Shown piece after piece: positions 8,609 through 17,329 of a stretch of DNA of 53,805 bases. Position numbers and translations under genes: made by a program. The stretch spans positions 1 to 53,805 of the forward strand of contig JACTUA010000007.1 in assembly GCA_015660865.1 (NCBI GenBank), written 5' to 3'. This stretch comes from Methanomicrobiales archaeon. GTDB taxonomy: Archaea > Halobacteriota > Methanomicrobia > Methanomicrobiales > JACTUA01. The notes beneath the pieces are model-generated. The model made no database searches and was not told the DNA's origin. It worked only from the letters and a program-made list of their open reading frames with translations. Positions within the stretch are counted from its first letter, which is position 1, and every line of letters starts with the position of its first letter.

Positions 8609-9771
8609 GTCCTCTCCACCTCCCTCACCGGTATCTCAGCTCCGGATTCCTCCTGGAAAGCGGTGACCCGGCGCTCCACCTGCTGCACCATGCCTCCCAC
8701 CGTCAGGATGAGCGAGGACCTGCCGTTCAGGGCCTTCAGGATGCACTTGTCGATGACCCCGTACGAGAAGTCGAGGGTGAGCCCCTCGTCGGAGGCACGC
8801 TGCTTGGCCCGGGTGCCCATTGCCCCGAGGGAGATCCCGTCATGGCGGGAGAGCCATCCCGACAGGCCTTCCTGACCTGTCTCATCCACGTTGCAGACGT
8901 GGATCGTGCCATAGAGCGGGCTGGATGCCCCCTTCCGGCTTACCTGCTCGATTGCGTTGACCATGTCCAGGACGGTCCTCGGTCTCTTCTCGGGAAGCTT
9001 CAGCCCGCGCCGCTCCAGTTCCTGGTGGAGGTCGAGGAGGACAGGGACCGAGAGCCGTGCCTTCCTGACAAGATCGGTATTGCCGAAGGCCACGTCGGGG
9101 GAGTCCTCCTGGAGGATCTCGCCCCCGCGGAGGAGGATCACCCGGTCGGCCCACGGGTAGGCGAGCTCGACGTCATGGGTCGAGATGAAGATGGTCTTCC
9201 CGTTCGCTTTGAGCTCCTCCAGGAGCTCCATGATATCCTCGGACCCGGCAGGGTCCAGGTTGCTCGTCGGCTCATCGAGTATCAGGAGATCCGGATCCAT
9301 GGCAAGGACACCGGCGATTGCGACCCTCTTCTTCTCCCCGCTCGAGAGCTGGTGGGGAGGGCGACGTTCGAAACCCGTAAGACCGACGTTCCTGAGGGCG
9401 GCATCGACGGCCGCCCGGACCTGCCCGTCGGGGAGACCAAGGTTCGTCGGGCCGAAGGCGACGTCCTGGTAGACCGTGGGGGCGATGATCTGCCGGTCCG
9501 GGTTCTGGAAGACGAAGCCGACCCTTCTCCGCAGCTCCCGCAGGGACTTCCCGTCGTACCGGATCGGCTGTCTGTCAAAGAGGAGAACACCCGAATCGGG
9601 CCGCAGCATGCCGTTGAACATGAGGAGGAGGGTGGACTTGCCGGCTCCGTTCGGGCCGACGAGGGCAACCTTCTCTCCCCGGCGCACATGGAAGCTGATC
9701 CCCCGGATCGCCTCCATGCCATGCGGGTACCGGTACCTGACATCCCGGGCTTCGAGGATGATCTCTCCCAT
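8605..9771 (-). CDS. cbiO: Cobalt/nickel ECF transporter ATPase CbiO with C-terminal extension
   Basis: 388 residues. Residues 1 to about 275 are a standard CbiO ATPase: Walker A GPNGAGKST, Q-loop FQNPDRQ, signature LSSGEKKR, Walker B LLILDEP and switch histidine STHD. The remaining 100 or so residues form an extra domain, including IHVCNVDETGQEGLSGWL and VGGMVQQVERRV, that ordinary CbiO proteins lack; its role is unknown. Start is the ATG at 9771 with a GGAGGGA site just before it; the longer frame reaches back into cbiQ. Works with CbiM, CbiN and CbiQ at the membrane. Confidence 0.9.
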   Translation of the reverse strand: MGEIILEARDVRYRYPHGMEAIRGISFHVRRGEKVALVGPNGAGKSTLLLMFNGMLRPDSGVLLFDRQPIRYDGKSLRELRRRVGFVFQNPDRQIIAPTVYQDVAFGPTNLGLPDGQVRAAVDAALRNVGLTGFERRPPHQLSSGEKKRVAIAGVLAMDPDLLILDEPTSNLDPAGSEDIMELLEELKANGKTIFISTHDVELAYPWADRVILLRGGEILQEDSPDVAFGNTDLVRKARLSVPVLLDLHQELERRGLKLPEKRPRTVLDMVNAIEQVSRKGASSPLYGTIHVCNVDETGQEGLSGWLSRHDGISLGAMGTRAKQRASDEGLTLDFSYGVIDKCILKALNGRSSLILTVGGMVQQVERRVTAFQEESGAEIPVREVERT

Positions 9772-9781
9772 GCGGTCCCTC

Positions 9782-10585
9782 CTAGATAGCGGTGATCCTC
9801 CCTGTGAGCACAACGATCACGGCAGATACCAGGAGGAACCCAATCACGGCCAGCAGGGGTTTCGCCTCGACAGGCTGGATCTCCCCCAGCATCGCAAACT
9901 TGCCCGAATAACAGCGGGCATCCATGGCCCGGATGAGGTCCTCGCCCGCAATCCAGCTTGCGATGAACACCGATCCGCACAGCATCGAGAAGGACCGCAC
10001 TGACTCCCGGAAGGACGTGTACCCGAGGCGCATTCGCTGCGCCTGGTATGCCTGGACGAGCTGGTCCATGATCATGAAGATGGTGCGGTAGATCATCATG
10101 GCAAGATCCAGCACCTCCTCGGGGACCCGGCACCTCCGCATCACGATGAAGAGATCGGTCATGGGGGTGGTCAGGGCGAGGAAGATCAGGGCTGACATCC
10201 CGCCAGCGACCCTGCAGAGGACAAAGATGCCCTCGTTGATGCTCCCCCGGGTGATGGAGAACGCGAGCCAGGGGAAAGGGCTCCAGCTCCAGAAGGGCTG
10301 GCCCCCACCTGCAAGGAGGATGATCACGCTCACGCTCATCAGGGCAAAGGAGAAGGGCGCCACGTAGAGCTCGCCGACGGTCCTCAAATCCACCCTTGCA
10401 AGGAGGAGGATCCCTCCGGAGAGAAGGAGGGCTATTGCGAGGGGGGCTATATAGCTTTGAGAGAGGAGGCAGAGGAAGATGGCCCCGAGTGCCCCCGCGA
10501 GCTTCAGGTGGGGGTTCACCTCCCGGAGCCCGTTCTTCTGGGCGATATCCTCCAGGAGCTCCTCATACATGGGTAAAACATCCAT
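9782..10585 (-). CDS. cbiQ: Cobalt/nickel ECF transporter T-component CbiQ
   Basis: 267 residues with several hydrophobic segments (about 30-70, 75-95, 110-145 and 240-265) and the conserved cytoplasmic motifs typical of energy-coupling T-components, for example DLAMMIYRTIF and AMDARCYSG. It joins the substrate-binding unit CbiM to the ATPase. It begins 3 bases after the cbiN stop region and its TAG stop lies inside the ribosome site of cbiO, so the four genes are translated in tight order. Confidence 0.92.
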   Translation of the reverse strand: MDVLPMYEELLEDIAQKNGLREVNPHLKLAGALGAIFLCLLSQSYIAPLAIALLLSGGILLLARVDLRTVGELYVAPFSFALMSVSVIILLAGGGQPFWSWSPFPWLAFSITRGSINEGIFVLCRVAGGMSALIFLALTTPMTDLFIVMRRCRVPEEVLDLAMMIYRTIFMIMDQLVQAYQAQRMRLGYTSFRESVRSFSMLCGSVFIASWIAGEDLIRAMDARCYSGKFAMLGEIQPVEAKPLLAVIGFLLVSAVIVVLTGRITAI

Positions 10586-10588
10586 CCG

Positions 10589-10885
10589 TCATCCCTTATC
10601 ACGCCCCTTCAGGCCCTTCCAGTACCCGAAGACCCACCCGACGATAATCCCCCCGATGGCAGCCTGGAGGGCAAAGAGGGCCGACTCGACCTCGGGACTC
10701 GGAGGGACCCACTGCCACACGACTGGCCGGAATTGTTCCTGGGGGATTCCCGTCATTTTTGAGATCTGCGCCGATGCCAGGTCATCGGAGCCAGTAAATT
10801 TTCCATTGCCCATCCCGAGGAAGAGGATGGACAAGACAAGGACCGAGATGATGGCAAGGATCTCAAGCCGGTATCTGGAGAGCAT
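10589..10885 (-). CDS. cbiN: Cobalt transporter small subunit CbiN
   Basis: 98 residues, normal for CbiN: one transmembrane helix at each end (about 8-24 and 75-90) flanking an extracytoplasmic loop. CbiN helps CbiM load the metal ion. The ATG at 10885 (MLSRYRLEI) is preferred over an upstream TTG because GGAGTGA lies 5 bases before it. The start overlaps the end of cbiM by 23 bases. Confidence 0.85.
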   Translation of the reverse strand: MLSRYRLEILAIISVLVLSILFLGMGNGKFTGSDDLASAQISKMTGIPQEQFRPVVWQWVPPSPEVESALFALQAAIGGIIVGWVFGYWKGLKGRDKG

Positions 10886-11570
10886 CACTATCACTCCTCG
10901 TAGCAAGGATCTTTTCCTCGGAGAAGACCTTCAGCCGGATCAGGATATCAGGTTTGAGCTGCAGGATGTACTTGAAGACGAGGGAGAGGACAACTCCCTC
11001 GAGAATTGCGATGGGGATCTGCGTGATCCCAAATATGGCCATAAAAACGAGAAAGGCAGTCCAAAATCCTCCTACAGGATAAGCGAGGGCGAGTTGCACG
11101 GATGTCACGAAGTAGGTGAAGAGATCAGCATAGACACACGCGAGGAATACCGTCGTATATGGATTCAACCGGGTATCACGGAAGGCTCGATAGATCACCC
11201 ATCCAATCAAAGGCCCTGCGACCCCCATGGAGACGATATTGGCACCAAGGGTGGAAAGGCCGCCATGGGCGAGGAAGAGGGCCTGGAAGAGGAGGACGAT
11301 GCCGCCGACAACGGTAGTTATCCATGGCCCGAAGGAAACCACCGAGAGGCCTGTTCCCGTCGGATGGGAGGAGCTTCCCGGGACCGAGGGGATCTTCAGG
11401 GACGAGAGGATGAAGACGAACCCACCGGTCACGCTGAGGAGGGGGAGGGTCTCACGATCCGTATCGAGGACCTTCCTGAGCTGCCGGATCCCCAGGGCCA
11501 GAAAGGGCAGGGCAAGGAGCCACCAGACGATGCACCATGATGCCGGGAGAACCCCTTCCATGATATGCAC
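10863..11570 (-). CDS. cbiM: Cobalt/nickel ECF transporter substrate-binding subunit CbiM
   Basis: 235 residues starting MHIMEGVLP at a GTG; the MHIMEG start is diagnostic because the N-terminal amine, His2 and a second His form the metal site. Motifs SSSHPTGTGLS and ALFLAHGGLSTLGANI are also characteristic. Six to seven hydrophobic helices. The C-terminal tail is longer than minimal CbiM. It is the first gene of the transporter operon, with a GGTGAT ribosome site and its own promoter upstream. CbiM and the nickel protein NikM are hard to tell apart; cobalt is inferred from the corrin genes. Confidence 0.93.
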   Translation of the reverse strand: MHIMEGVLPASWCIVWWLLALPFLALGIRQLRKVLDTDRETLPLLSVTGGFVFILSSLKIPSVPGSSSHPTGTGLSVVSFGPWITTVVGGIVLLFQALFLAHGGLSTLGANIVSMGVAGPLIGWVIYRAFRDTRLNPYTTVFLACVYADLFTYFVTSVQLALAYPVGGFWTAFLVFMAIFGITQIPIAILEGVVLSLVFKYILQLKPDILIRLKVFSEEKILATRSDSDALQIPA

Positions 11571-11585
11571 GGGATCACCAGAACA

Positions 11586-11622
11586 ATCTTACTTGTTTTA
11601 ATTGCATATAACTTGTTATACT
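11586..11622 (-). promoter_or_regulatory. cbiM promoter with a two-turn direct repeat (candidate metal or cobamide operator)
   Basis: Between cbiE and cbiM an AT-rich stretch holds two nearly identical 10-mers, ACTTGTTTTA at 11591-11600 and ACTTGTTATA at 11611-11620 on the plus strand, exactly 20 bases apart. The upstream copy overlaps the likely TATA element and the downstream one sits near the expected transcript start. This arrangement suits a repressor that binds one face of the helix. The regulator is unknown. Confidence 0.5.
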
Positions 11623-12200
11623 CAGAACCTCCCGATGACCAGGGAGAAGAGCCGGGATCGGATCTCCGGTGGGTTCTCCGGCGTTCCCCGGCAGATCCGC
11701 TCGGCCAGGTAGCCGAGGTCCTCGCAGAGGGCAATGGTGCAGGAGATCTCCTCTTTCATGAGCGCGGCGGCGAGATCCGACAGAGGGAAGCCCGGATCAG
11801 GGAGGATGAAAACGATCTTTCCCCGCCGGACCTCCTCCACGGTCTCGCCGATGGCCCGCCCGGGATCCCGGCTGTGCCCGTCCACCAGAGCCACCTTCAC
11901 GAGGGGCAGGCGGAGCCGGGCGAAGGCGAGCTGGAGCGAGGAGATGCCGGGGATCACCTCCCCGCTCCTGTCGCCGAGCCCTGCGAGCATGGGGTCGCCG
12001 GTCGAGAGGAGGACAGCATCGTCCGGGAGATCCAGGGACGAGAACTCCCGGATCTCGTGGACTTCGCAGGACCGGGAGAGGACTTTCTGCGCGAGCTCGA
12101 TGGCGCGGCGTGAGCCGTACACCCTCCGTGCCCTCTTCAGGGCAAGGACAGCCTCCTCGGTGAGCAGGCCCGGCCCGCACCCGACCCCGACGATCTTCAT
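11622..12200 (-). CDS. cbiE: Cobalt-precorrin-7 C5-methyltransferase CbiE
   Basis: 192 residues, a single tetrapyrrole methylase domain. The N-terminus MKIVGVGCGPGLLTEEA carries the SAM-binding GxGPG motif, followed by VLLSTGDPMLAGLG and EVIPGISSLQLAFARL, the order seen in CbiE. It methylates C5 of the corrin ring; decarboxylation and C15 methylation are done by CbiT, encoded at the other end of this operon. It is the last gene before the transporter promoter and overlaps cbiD by 4 bases. Confidence 0.9.
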   Translation of the reverse strand: MKIVGVGCGPGLLTEEAVLALKRARRVYGSRRAIELAQKVLSRSCEVHEIREFSSLDLPDDAVLLSTGDPMLAGLGDRSGEVIPGISSLQLAFARLRLPLVKVALVDGHSRDPGRAIGETVEEVRRGKIVFILPDPGFPLSDLAAALMKEEISCTIALCEDLGYLAERICRGTPENPPEIRSRLFSLVIGRF

Positions 12201-13201
12201 GGGCTGCCTCCTAGGATACGGCCGTCCCGGTCGACGAGTACGACACGGACCCCGGGCATACGGCGGCGGAAGGCTGCGAGGGAGGCCTCCACCACCTCAC
12301 TCCACCCTTCGCGGGCGAGGAGCTCCTCGACGGTCGCGCAGCCGGTCCCTTCCAGGATCCCGGGGTTGATCTCTCGGAGGATGAGTCCGGGGAGGCCGCA
12401 AAGGATCGCCTGGCCCCAGGCCGCCTCCAGCGCCTCCCGGATCCTCCCTCCCACAAGGATGACCTCGCGATCGGGGAAGAGGAGCCTGGAGAAACGGAGC
12501 CCCGTCCTGCCCGTCGTGAGGACCGGACAGTCCGCTGCCCGGACCCTTTCCATGACCGAGGCGACGAGGTGCTCGTCCCAGGGCTCCACGAACCCCGTTG
12601 TTCCCAGGATGGAGATCCCCCCCTCGATCCCGAGTCTCGGGTTGAGGGTGCTGGGCGCGAGCTCGGTCCCCCTGGGAACCTGGAGCATGACCGCCGCCCC
12701 ATGGCAGCCTGTCTCCTCCATCGCTTCCAGGGATGCACCAAAGATGGACGAGAGGGCCGGTCCGCTCACCGCCGGGGACCCCTGGGAATACCTCGGGGTA
12801 TCCCTTGAGTACCTGCCGATCCCCTCGCCAAATTGGAGGGTAAGGTTCTCGGGCGATCCCTCTGCTCTCGCGAGGAACTCGAGCCCGGCTGTTACGTCTG
12901 AGGGGTGATCGCCCGCGTCCTTCACGCAGGTCCCCATGCCATCCCGGCCCCGTGCAGGGAGGTCCACGGAGATCCCGCACGGGAGGGTTACGGACACCCC
13001 ATCCACATCTCCGGAGAGGGAGAGGATGGCAGCCTTGCAGGCCGCCGCTGCGGTTGTTCCGGTGGTGAAGCCGCGCCGAAGGACCGTGCCATCCGCCGTG
13101 AGAAGGGCGAGGCCACGTTCCACGTCCCCGAGCAGTGCGGGAGTCCTGCATGCCCTCACCCAGGCCTCGGGATACTCGAAACCGGTCACAGGGTCCTTCA
13201 T
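12197..13201 (-). CDS. cbiD: Cobalt-precorrin-5B C1-methyltransferase CbiD
   Basis: 334 residues. CbiD is the C1-methyltransferase of the anaerobic pathway and is unrelated to the other methylases. Diagnostic motifs are RRGFTTGTTAAAACKAA near residue 42, VKDAGDHPSDVTAG near 95 and the later GTTGFVEPWDEH. The start overlaps the cbiC stop (ATGA), and its own stop overlaps the cbiE start in the same way. Confidence 0.93.
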   Translation of the reverse strand: MKDPVTGFEYPEAWVRACRTPALLGDVERGLALLTADGTVLRRGFTTGTTAAAACKAAILSLSGDVDGVSVTLPCGISVDLPARGRDGMGTCVKDAGDHPSDVTAGLEFLARAEGSPENLTLQFGEGIGRYSRDTPRYSQGSPAVSGPALSSIFGASLEAMEETGCHGAAVMLQVPRGTELAPSTLNPRLGIEGGISILGTTGFVEPWDEHLVASVMERVRAADCPVLTTGRTGLRFSRLLFPDREVILVGGRIREALEAAWGQAILCGLPGLILREINPGILEGTGCATVEELLAREGWSEVVEASLAAFRRRMPGVRVVLVDRDGRILGGSP

Positions 13202-13830
13202 CGTTCGCTCTCGGCGATAGAGAAGGTGATAATCTCGTTCGCTGCTGCCACCGCGACCGGGCTTCCCCCCCGGGTCCCCTCGGTGGAGATCGAGGGGATC
13301 GGGAGGGTGCGGAGGAGCTCCTTGGACTCGGCGGCCTGCACAAACCCGACCGGCGTTCCGATGACCATGGCCGGGTCCCTCCCATGGTCTATGAGCTCGC
13401 AGACGGCGAAAAGGGCCGAGGGTGCATTGCCCACGACGATGATTGCGCCGTCCATGCGCCCTTCGAGGGCATGGAATCCTGCCGCTGTACGGGTTGTCCC
13501 CTCACGGGCAGGAGGGGTACCTGCATCCAGGGCGCAGAGAATGGGGCTCCGGTGCCCGGTCTTCAGGATCCCCGCCTGGACCATCCGTATATCGGTGATG
13601 ATCGTGGCGCCGCCGCGAAGAGCGTCGAGGCCTGCCCCGACAGGATCTCTCCTGAACCTGAGGAGGTCTGCCATGGCGAGATCGCCGACGGCGATGGCGC
13701 ACCGCTGCCGGATGCGGTCCTCGGGCGTCCTGTCGCCGATGGCTGCACGGGCGATGGCCCTACTCTTCATCGATATCTCCCTCGCGGCCTCGGTCCGCGC
13801 GCCCGGGTCAATAAAGGTATTTTCTTTCAT
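13198..13830 (-). CDS. cbiC: Cobalt-precorrin-8 methylmutase CbiC
   Basis: 210 residues. It moves the methyl group from C11 to C12 to give cobyrinate. The stretches AREISMKSRAIARAAIG, RFRRDPVGAGLDALRGGATI and VVGNAPSALF are typical of CbiC/CobH. The ATG at 13830 (MKENTFIDPGA) is preferred; the longer frame reads an Arg-rich sequence antisense in character. It overlaps the end of cbiH by 23 bases. Confidence 0.92.
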   Translation of the reverse strand: MKENTFIDPGARTEAAREISMKSRAIARAAIGDRTPEDRIRQRCAIAVGDLAMADLLRFRRDPVGAGLDALRGGATIITDIRMVQAGILKTGHRSPILCALDAGTPPAREGTTRTAAGFHALEGRMDGAIIVVGNAPSALFAVCELIDHGRDPAMVIGTPVGFVQAAESKELLRTLPIPSISTEGTRGGSPVAVAAANEIITFSIAESER

Positions 13831-14629
13831 ATCCCCGGGGCGTGATGATCCATTTCGCATCCTCTCCCCTCCTCCAGATCCTCGTCTCGCGTCCACCGAT
13901 GATGATCGTCGCATGCATATCCACCTCCCCGATCCTGTCCATCGCCTCCCCGAGTGTGGTGATGGTCTGCGTCTCGCCCTCGCGGAAGGCATCCTTCACG
14001 AACCCGACCGGCGTCTTTGGGGGCAGGTGGCGCATCGCAAGGGCGAGTGCGACCGCAAGGTGGTCCCTGCGCCCCCGGCTCCTCGGGTTGTACAGGACCA
14101 CAGGGACCCCCATCTGGAAGGCAAGGCCGAAACGCCGCTCGATCTCCTCCCAGGGGGTGAGGAGGTCAGAGAGGCTGATCACCACAAAATCGCCGGAGAG
14201 GGGCGCACCGAGCCGGGAGGCTGCCGCCGTTGCAGCCGTTACCCCGGGCACCACCTCTACAGGAATATCGAGACCCGAGTGTTCCAGGACCTCGAGCACG
14301 ATCGATGCCATCCCATAGACGCCGGGATCCCCCCCGCTCACCACCGCAACCGCCCGCGAGCACGCGAGCTCCACGGCCTGCCTGGCCCTCTCCACCTCCT
14401 TCCCCATGGAGGAGCGGATGATCTCCTTCCCCGGAAGGAGAGAGGCGATCTGGTCGAGGTAGAGACCGTTCCCGATGATGCAGTCTGCGCCGGCGATGGC
14501 ATCCCTCGCCCTCCCGGTCATCTGGTCCCGCCCCCCCGGCCCGATCCCGACGATGGAGAGCCTCCCCGTCCCCGGGGAGGATCTTCCCCCCGCGGGAGCG
14601 GCACAGTTCCGGTCAGCGTGCGATGGCAA
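13808..14629 (-). CDS. cbiH: Cobalt-precorrin-3 C17-methyltransferase CbiH
   Basis: About 273 residues. CbiH methylates C17 and contracts the ring. Seen: GRLSIVGIGPGGRDQMT near residue 22, VAVVSGGDPGVYGMAS and VEVVPGVTAATAAASRLGAPL. The start is probably the TTG at 14629, preceded by GGGGTGA 3 bases upstream and overlapping the end of cbiG by 17 bases; no ATG occurs in the right place. The N-terminal 20 residues before the methylase core are unconserved in appearance. Confidence 0.9.
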   Translation of the reverse strand: MPSHADRNCAAPAGGRSSPGTGRLSIVGIGPGGRDQMTGRARDAIAGADCIIGNGLYLDQIASLLPGKEIIRSSMGKEVERARQAVELACSRAVAVVSGGDPGVYGMASIVLEVLEHSGLDIPVEVVPGVTAATAAASRLGAPLSGDFVVISLSDLLTPWEEIERRFGLAFQMGVPVVLYNPRSRGRRDHLAVALALAMRHLPPKTPVGFVKDAFREGETQTITTLGEAMDRIGEVDMHATIIIGGRETRIWRRGEDAKWIITPRGYERKYLY

Positions 14630-15485
14630 GCGTCACCCCTCCATAGTTCTTCTTCCCGGCCACAAGAACCCCCATCCTTGACAGGGCAAGGGCGCAGGGC
14701 TCGGCAACCCCCTTCAGGCCCAGGAGGCCGGCACGGGAGGGGGTCGGCGCCGGCTGGGCACCGATCGCAGCATCGTCCAGGAAGACCAGGTTTCCCCCCA
14801 GGGCCTCGACTGCCTGGATGAGCCCCCTCTCGCGGATCTTCCGGACCGTGGTCGCGTAGGCATAGACATCATCAGGGGAGATCCCTCCCGCTGAAAGCCC
14901 GTTCCTGATGGCGGGGAGGATGACCTCCTTTGAAAGTCCCCTGCGGCATCCCAGTCCCACGGCATATTCACCGCTCCGCAGGAGGACCGAGACCTTCGGG
15001 CCTGCGACGACGATACCCGGCCCTGCAACGGGATAGACCGGTACCTCCCCGTCCAGGATCGCGGCATTCACGGCCCGGGTGGAAGGGGGGTTGAGGACCC
15101 CGCACCCCTTCTCATCAGCGATCGCCTCGACGGACATCCTTCCCATGGTCTCGGTCGCGGTCGTGATGACCGGCCGTATCCCGATCTCCCCGAGGGATCT
15201 GGCGATCCGGTTTGCCCCGTGGTGCCCACCCGCGATCGGGATAGCCCAGGCGAGGTCGGGGCTCACCACGACCACCGCAGGGTCCTGCCACTTGTCCCTG
15301 AGGAGGGGAGCGATCGACCGTACGACGATCCCTGCTGACATCACCGCCACAATCCCGCGGTACATTGTGAAGGCGGACCTGAAGGTATCAGGCCCGTAGG
15401 GGATAACATCGGCCCCAAGGTGCCGGCCGATCCTCTCCGCGTTCTTCATGAACCGGGGGAGGGCGATGACGCAGGTTCCGGTCAT
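14613..15485 (-). CDS. cbiG: Cobalt-precorrin-5A hydrolase CbiG
   Basis: 290 residues. CbiG opens the ring lactone and releases acetaldehyde. The central motif WAIPIAGGHHGANRIAR near residue 80, the earlier GIVAVMSAGIVVRSIAPLL, and the C-terminal GLGCRRGLSKE and CALALSRMG mark the three CbiG sections. It overlaps the preceding cbiF by 4 bases (ATGA) and the following cbiH by 17. Confidence 0.92.
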   Translation of the reverse strand: MTGTCVIALPRFMKNAERIGRHLGADVIPYGPDTFRSAFTMYRGIVAVMSAGIVVRSIAPLLRDKWQDPAVVVVSPDLAWAIPIAGGHHGANRIARSLGEIGIRPVITTATETMGRMSVEAIADEKGCGVLNPPSTRAVNAAILDGEVPVYPVAGPGIVVAGPKVSVLLRSGEYAVGLGCRRGLSKEVILPAIRNGLSAGGISPDDVYAYATTVRKIRERGLIQAVEALGGNLVFLDDAAIGAQPAPTPSRAGLLGLKGVAEPCALALSRMGVLVAGKKNYGGVTLAIAR

Positions 15486-16198
15486 GGGTAGAGGTGCGAC
15501 CTCCTGAACCCCGAGCTGCGGGGCTCCACCACCTTCCCGACGATGATCAGGGCCGTTTTGTGGATGCCGGCCTCCTCCGCTCTCTTCCCGATATCAGCGA
15601 CCGTCCCCCTCACCACCTTCTCGTCATCCCACGACGCATGGTATATCACGGCCGCCGGTGTCTCCGGCGGGCAGCGGAGCTTCACGACGACGTCGGAGAT
15701 CCTGTCCCCGCCCAGGAAGATGGCCAGGGTCTCCCCGAGGGCCGAGAGGTCCGGGATCCGGTCCTCATCGAGGGTCTTTCCGGCAGGGCGGGTGATGACG
15801 AGGGACTCCGAGACCCCCTTGAGGGTGAGCTGTGTCCTGAGCGCTGCGGCTGCTGCGAAGAGGGAGGAGACTCCGGGCACCACCGCGGAGGGAATCCCCC
15901 GGTCTTCGAGGGCCAGGATCTGCTCGATCATCGCCCCGTAGAGGGAGGGATCCCCGCTGTGGAGCCGGACCACCTTCTTTCCATCCTTTGCCGCCGTCTC
16001 GAGCCGGGAGATGATCTCCTCGTGCGTCATCCCGTGGCTGTCCAGCTTCTCGGCAGCCCGTGACCGTTCCACGAGATCAGGGTTCACCAGGGAACCCGTG
16101 TACATGAGCAGGTCGGCGCTCTCGAGGAGCGACAGCCCCTTCACCGTGATGAGGCCGGGATCCCCCGGGCCTGCCCCGACGAAGAAGACCGGATCCAT
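15482..16198 (-). CDS. cbiF: Cobalt-precorrin-4 C11-methyltransferase CbiF
   Basis: 238 residues with a complete tetrapyrrole methylase domain: FVGAGPGDPGLITVKG at 6-21, MYTGSLVNPDLV, VRLHSGDPSLYGAMIEQ and VVPGVSSLFAAAAAL. The MYTGSLV stretch is characteristic of CbiF/CobM. It methylates C11. The ATG at 16198 lies one base after the cbiL stop codon; the longer frame would start within cbiL. Confidence 0.93.
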   Translation of the reverse strand: MDPVFFVGAGPGDPGLITVKGLSLLESADLLMYTGSLVNPDLVERSRAAEKLDSHGMTHEEIISRLETAAKDGKKVVRLHSGDPSLYGAMIEQILALEDRGIPSAVVPGVSSLFAAAAALRTQLTLKGVSESLVITRPAGKTLDEDRIPDLSALGETLAIFLGGDRISDVVVKLRCPPETPAAVIYHASWDDEKVVRGTVADIGKRAEEAGIHKTALIIVGKVVEPRSSGFRRSHLYP

Positions 16199-16199
16199 T

Positions 16200-16802
16200 T
16201 CACCGCCTCGCAAAGAGGATGGAGAGGTAGGTGCTCGATTCGGGGAGCTGGTCCCGGTAGACCCGCTGCCCGTCGAGGAACATCCGCTCGATCAGCACGA
16301 ACTCCCGGAAGCCCTCCTTTGCCAGGCGGGCCGCTTCCTCACGGGGATGCCGCACCTTGAGGAGGATACGGCCTCTCTCCCCGCTCCCGTCCGAGACCAT
16401 GAATCCACCGGAGAGGGTGATACCGGCAACCGAGGCAAAGGCGGTGATGGCGGAGATCCCCGGGACCGTCGTGCACAGGATCTCAGGGTACCTCTCCTGG
16501 ATAGCTGCAGCGAGCCGGGAGTAGGTGGAATAGACGTTTGGATCCCCGAGGAGGGCGAAGACCGCGAGGCTTTTCCCTGCCACCTGTGCGATCTTCTCCG
16601 CTGACTCCTCGACGGCCTGCTGGACCACCGCCTCGTCATCGCTCATCGGGAAGGGGAGCACCTCGGCATCCCGGTAAGGTGTCACGAGTTTGTGTGCAAT
16701 GCCCCCGGGGACGAAGACGGCGTCTGCCTCCCTGAGAAGCCGGACTGCCCGGAGAGTGAGGAGTTCGGGATCGCCCGGACCGAGGCCCAGGCCTACGAGC
16801 AT
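16200..16802 (-). CDS. cbiL: Cobalt-precorrin-2 C20-methyltransferase CbiL
   Basis: 200 residues. MLVGLGLGPGDPELLTLRAV opens with the SAM-binding motif, followed by VFALLGDPNVYSTYSRL and TTVPGISAITAFASVAG, the CbiL pattern. It adds the C20 methyl group, an early corrin-pathway step. Its start overlaps the cbiT stop by 10 bases. Slightly shorter than many CbiL proteins (about 220-240). Confidence 0.91.
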   Translation of the reverse strand: MLVGLGLGPGDPELLTLRAVRLLREADAVFVPGGIAHKLVTPYRDAEVLPFPMSDDEAVVQQAVEESAEKIAQVAGKSLAVFALLGDPNVYSTYSRLAAAIQERYPEILCTTVPGISAITAFASVAGITLSGGFMVSDGSGERGRILLKVRHPREEAARLAKEGFREFVLIERMFLDGQRVYRDQLPESSTYLSILFARR

Positions 16803-17326
16803 GGATCCTCACCCCCCACGACGAGGTAGACCGGGTTCCCGGGCACGAACATGGTCCCGCCGGCGAGGTCCCTCGACCGTGCCACCTGGACGAGGAGGGA
16901 TTCCCGGAAGATCCCGAGTCTCCGCATGGTAGAGACCGCTTCCCCGAGGGTCTCGATCCGGACGCAGGAGACTACCATCCTCCCGGTACCTGCTGCGGCA
17001 AGGGCCGCGATGACCGCGGAGATCTGCCGCGAACCACCGATGAACGCCCGGTCAGGGGCGGGGTGGCCGTCAAGAACGCCGGGGGCCTCCCCCTCCAGGA
17101 AGCGGATGTTTGCCGCCCCCGCGGCACCTGCCTGCTCCCGGGCGTAGGCGATGGACTCGGGGCGGCGGTCGATGGCATAGACCTCCCGGACAAATGGTGC
17201 GGCGGCGATGCTCACCTTGCCCGACCCGCAGCCGATGTCTGCAAAGATCCCGCCAGGGCTGAGGGCGAGCTTCTGGAGAGCAACAGCCAGGACCTCATCG
17301 GAGGTGGAACCCGCGGTCGGCTTCAT
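16793..17326 (-). CDS. cbiT: Cobalt-precorrin-6B C15-methyltransferase (decarboxylating) CbiT
   Basis: 177 residues. A class I SAM methyltransferase: FADIGCGSGKVSIAAA is the SAM motif, DRRPESIAYAREQA the acidic loop and DRAFIGGSRQ the CbiT-specific stretch. It decarboxylates ring C and methylates C15. The true start is the ATG at 17326 (MKPTAGSTSDEVL); the much longer frame upstream runs antisense through the hairpin array and is not a gene extension. It is the first gene of the eight-gene corrin operon T-L-F-G-H-C-D-E. Confidence 0.92.
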   Translation of the reverse strand: MKPTAGSTSDEVLAVALQKLALSPGGIFADIGCGSGKVSIAAAPFVREVYAIDRRPESIAYAREQAGAAGAANIRFLEGEAPGVLDGHPAPDRAFIGGSRQISAVIAALAAAGTGRMVVSCVRIETLGEAVSTMRRLGIFRESLLVQVARSRDLAGGTMFVPGNPVYLVVGGEDPCS

Positions 17327-17329
17327 GAT

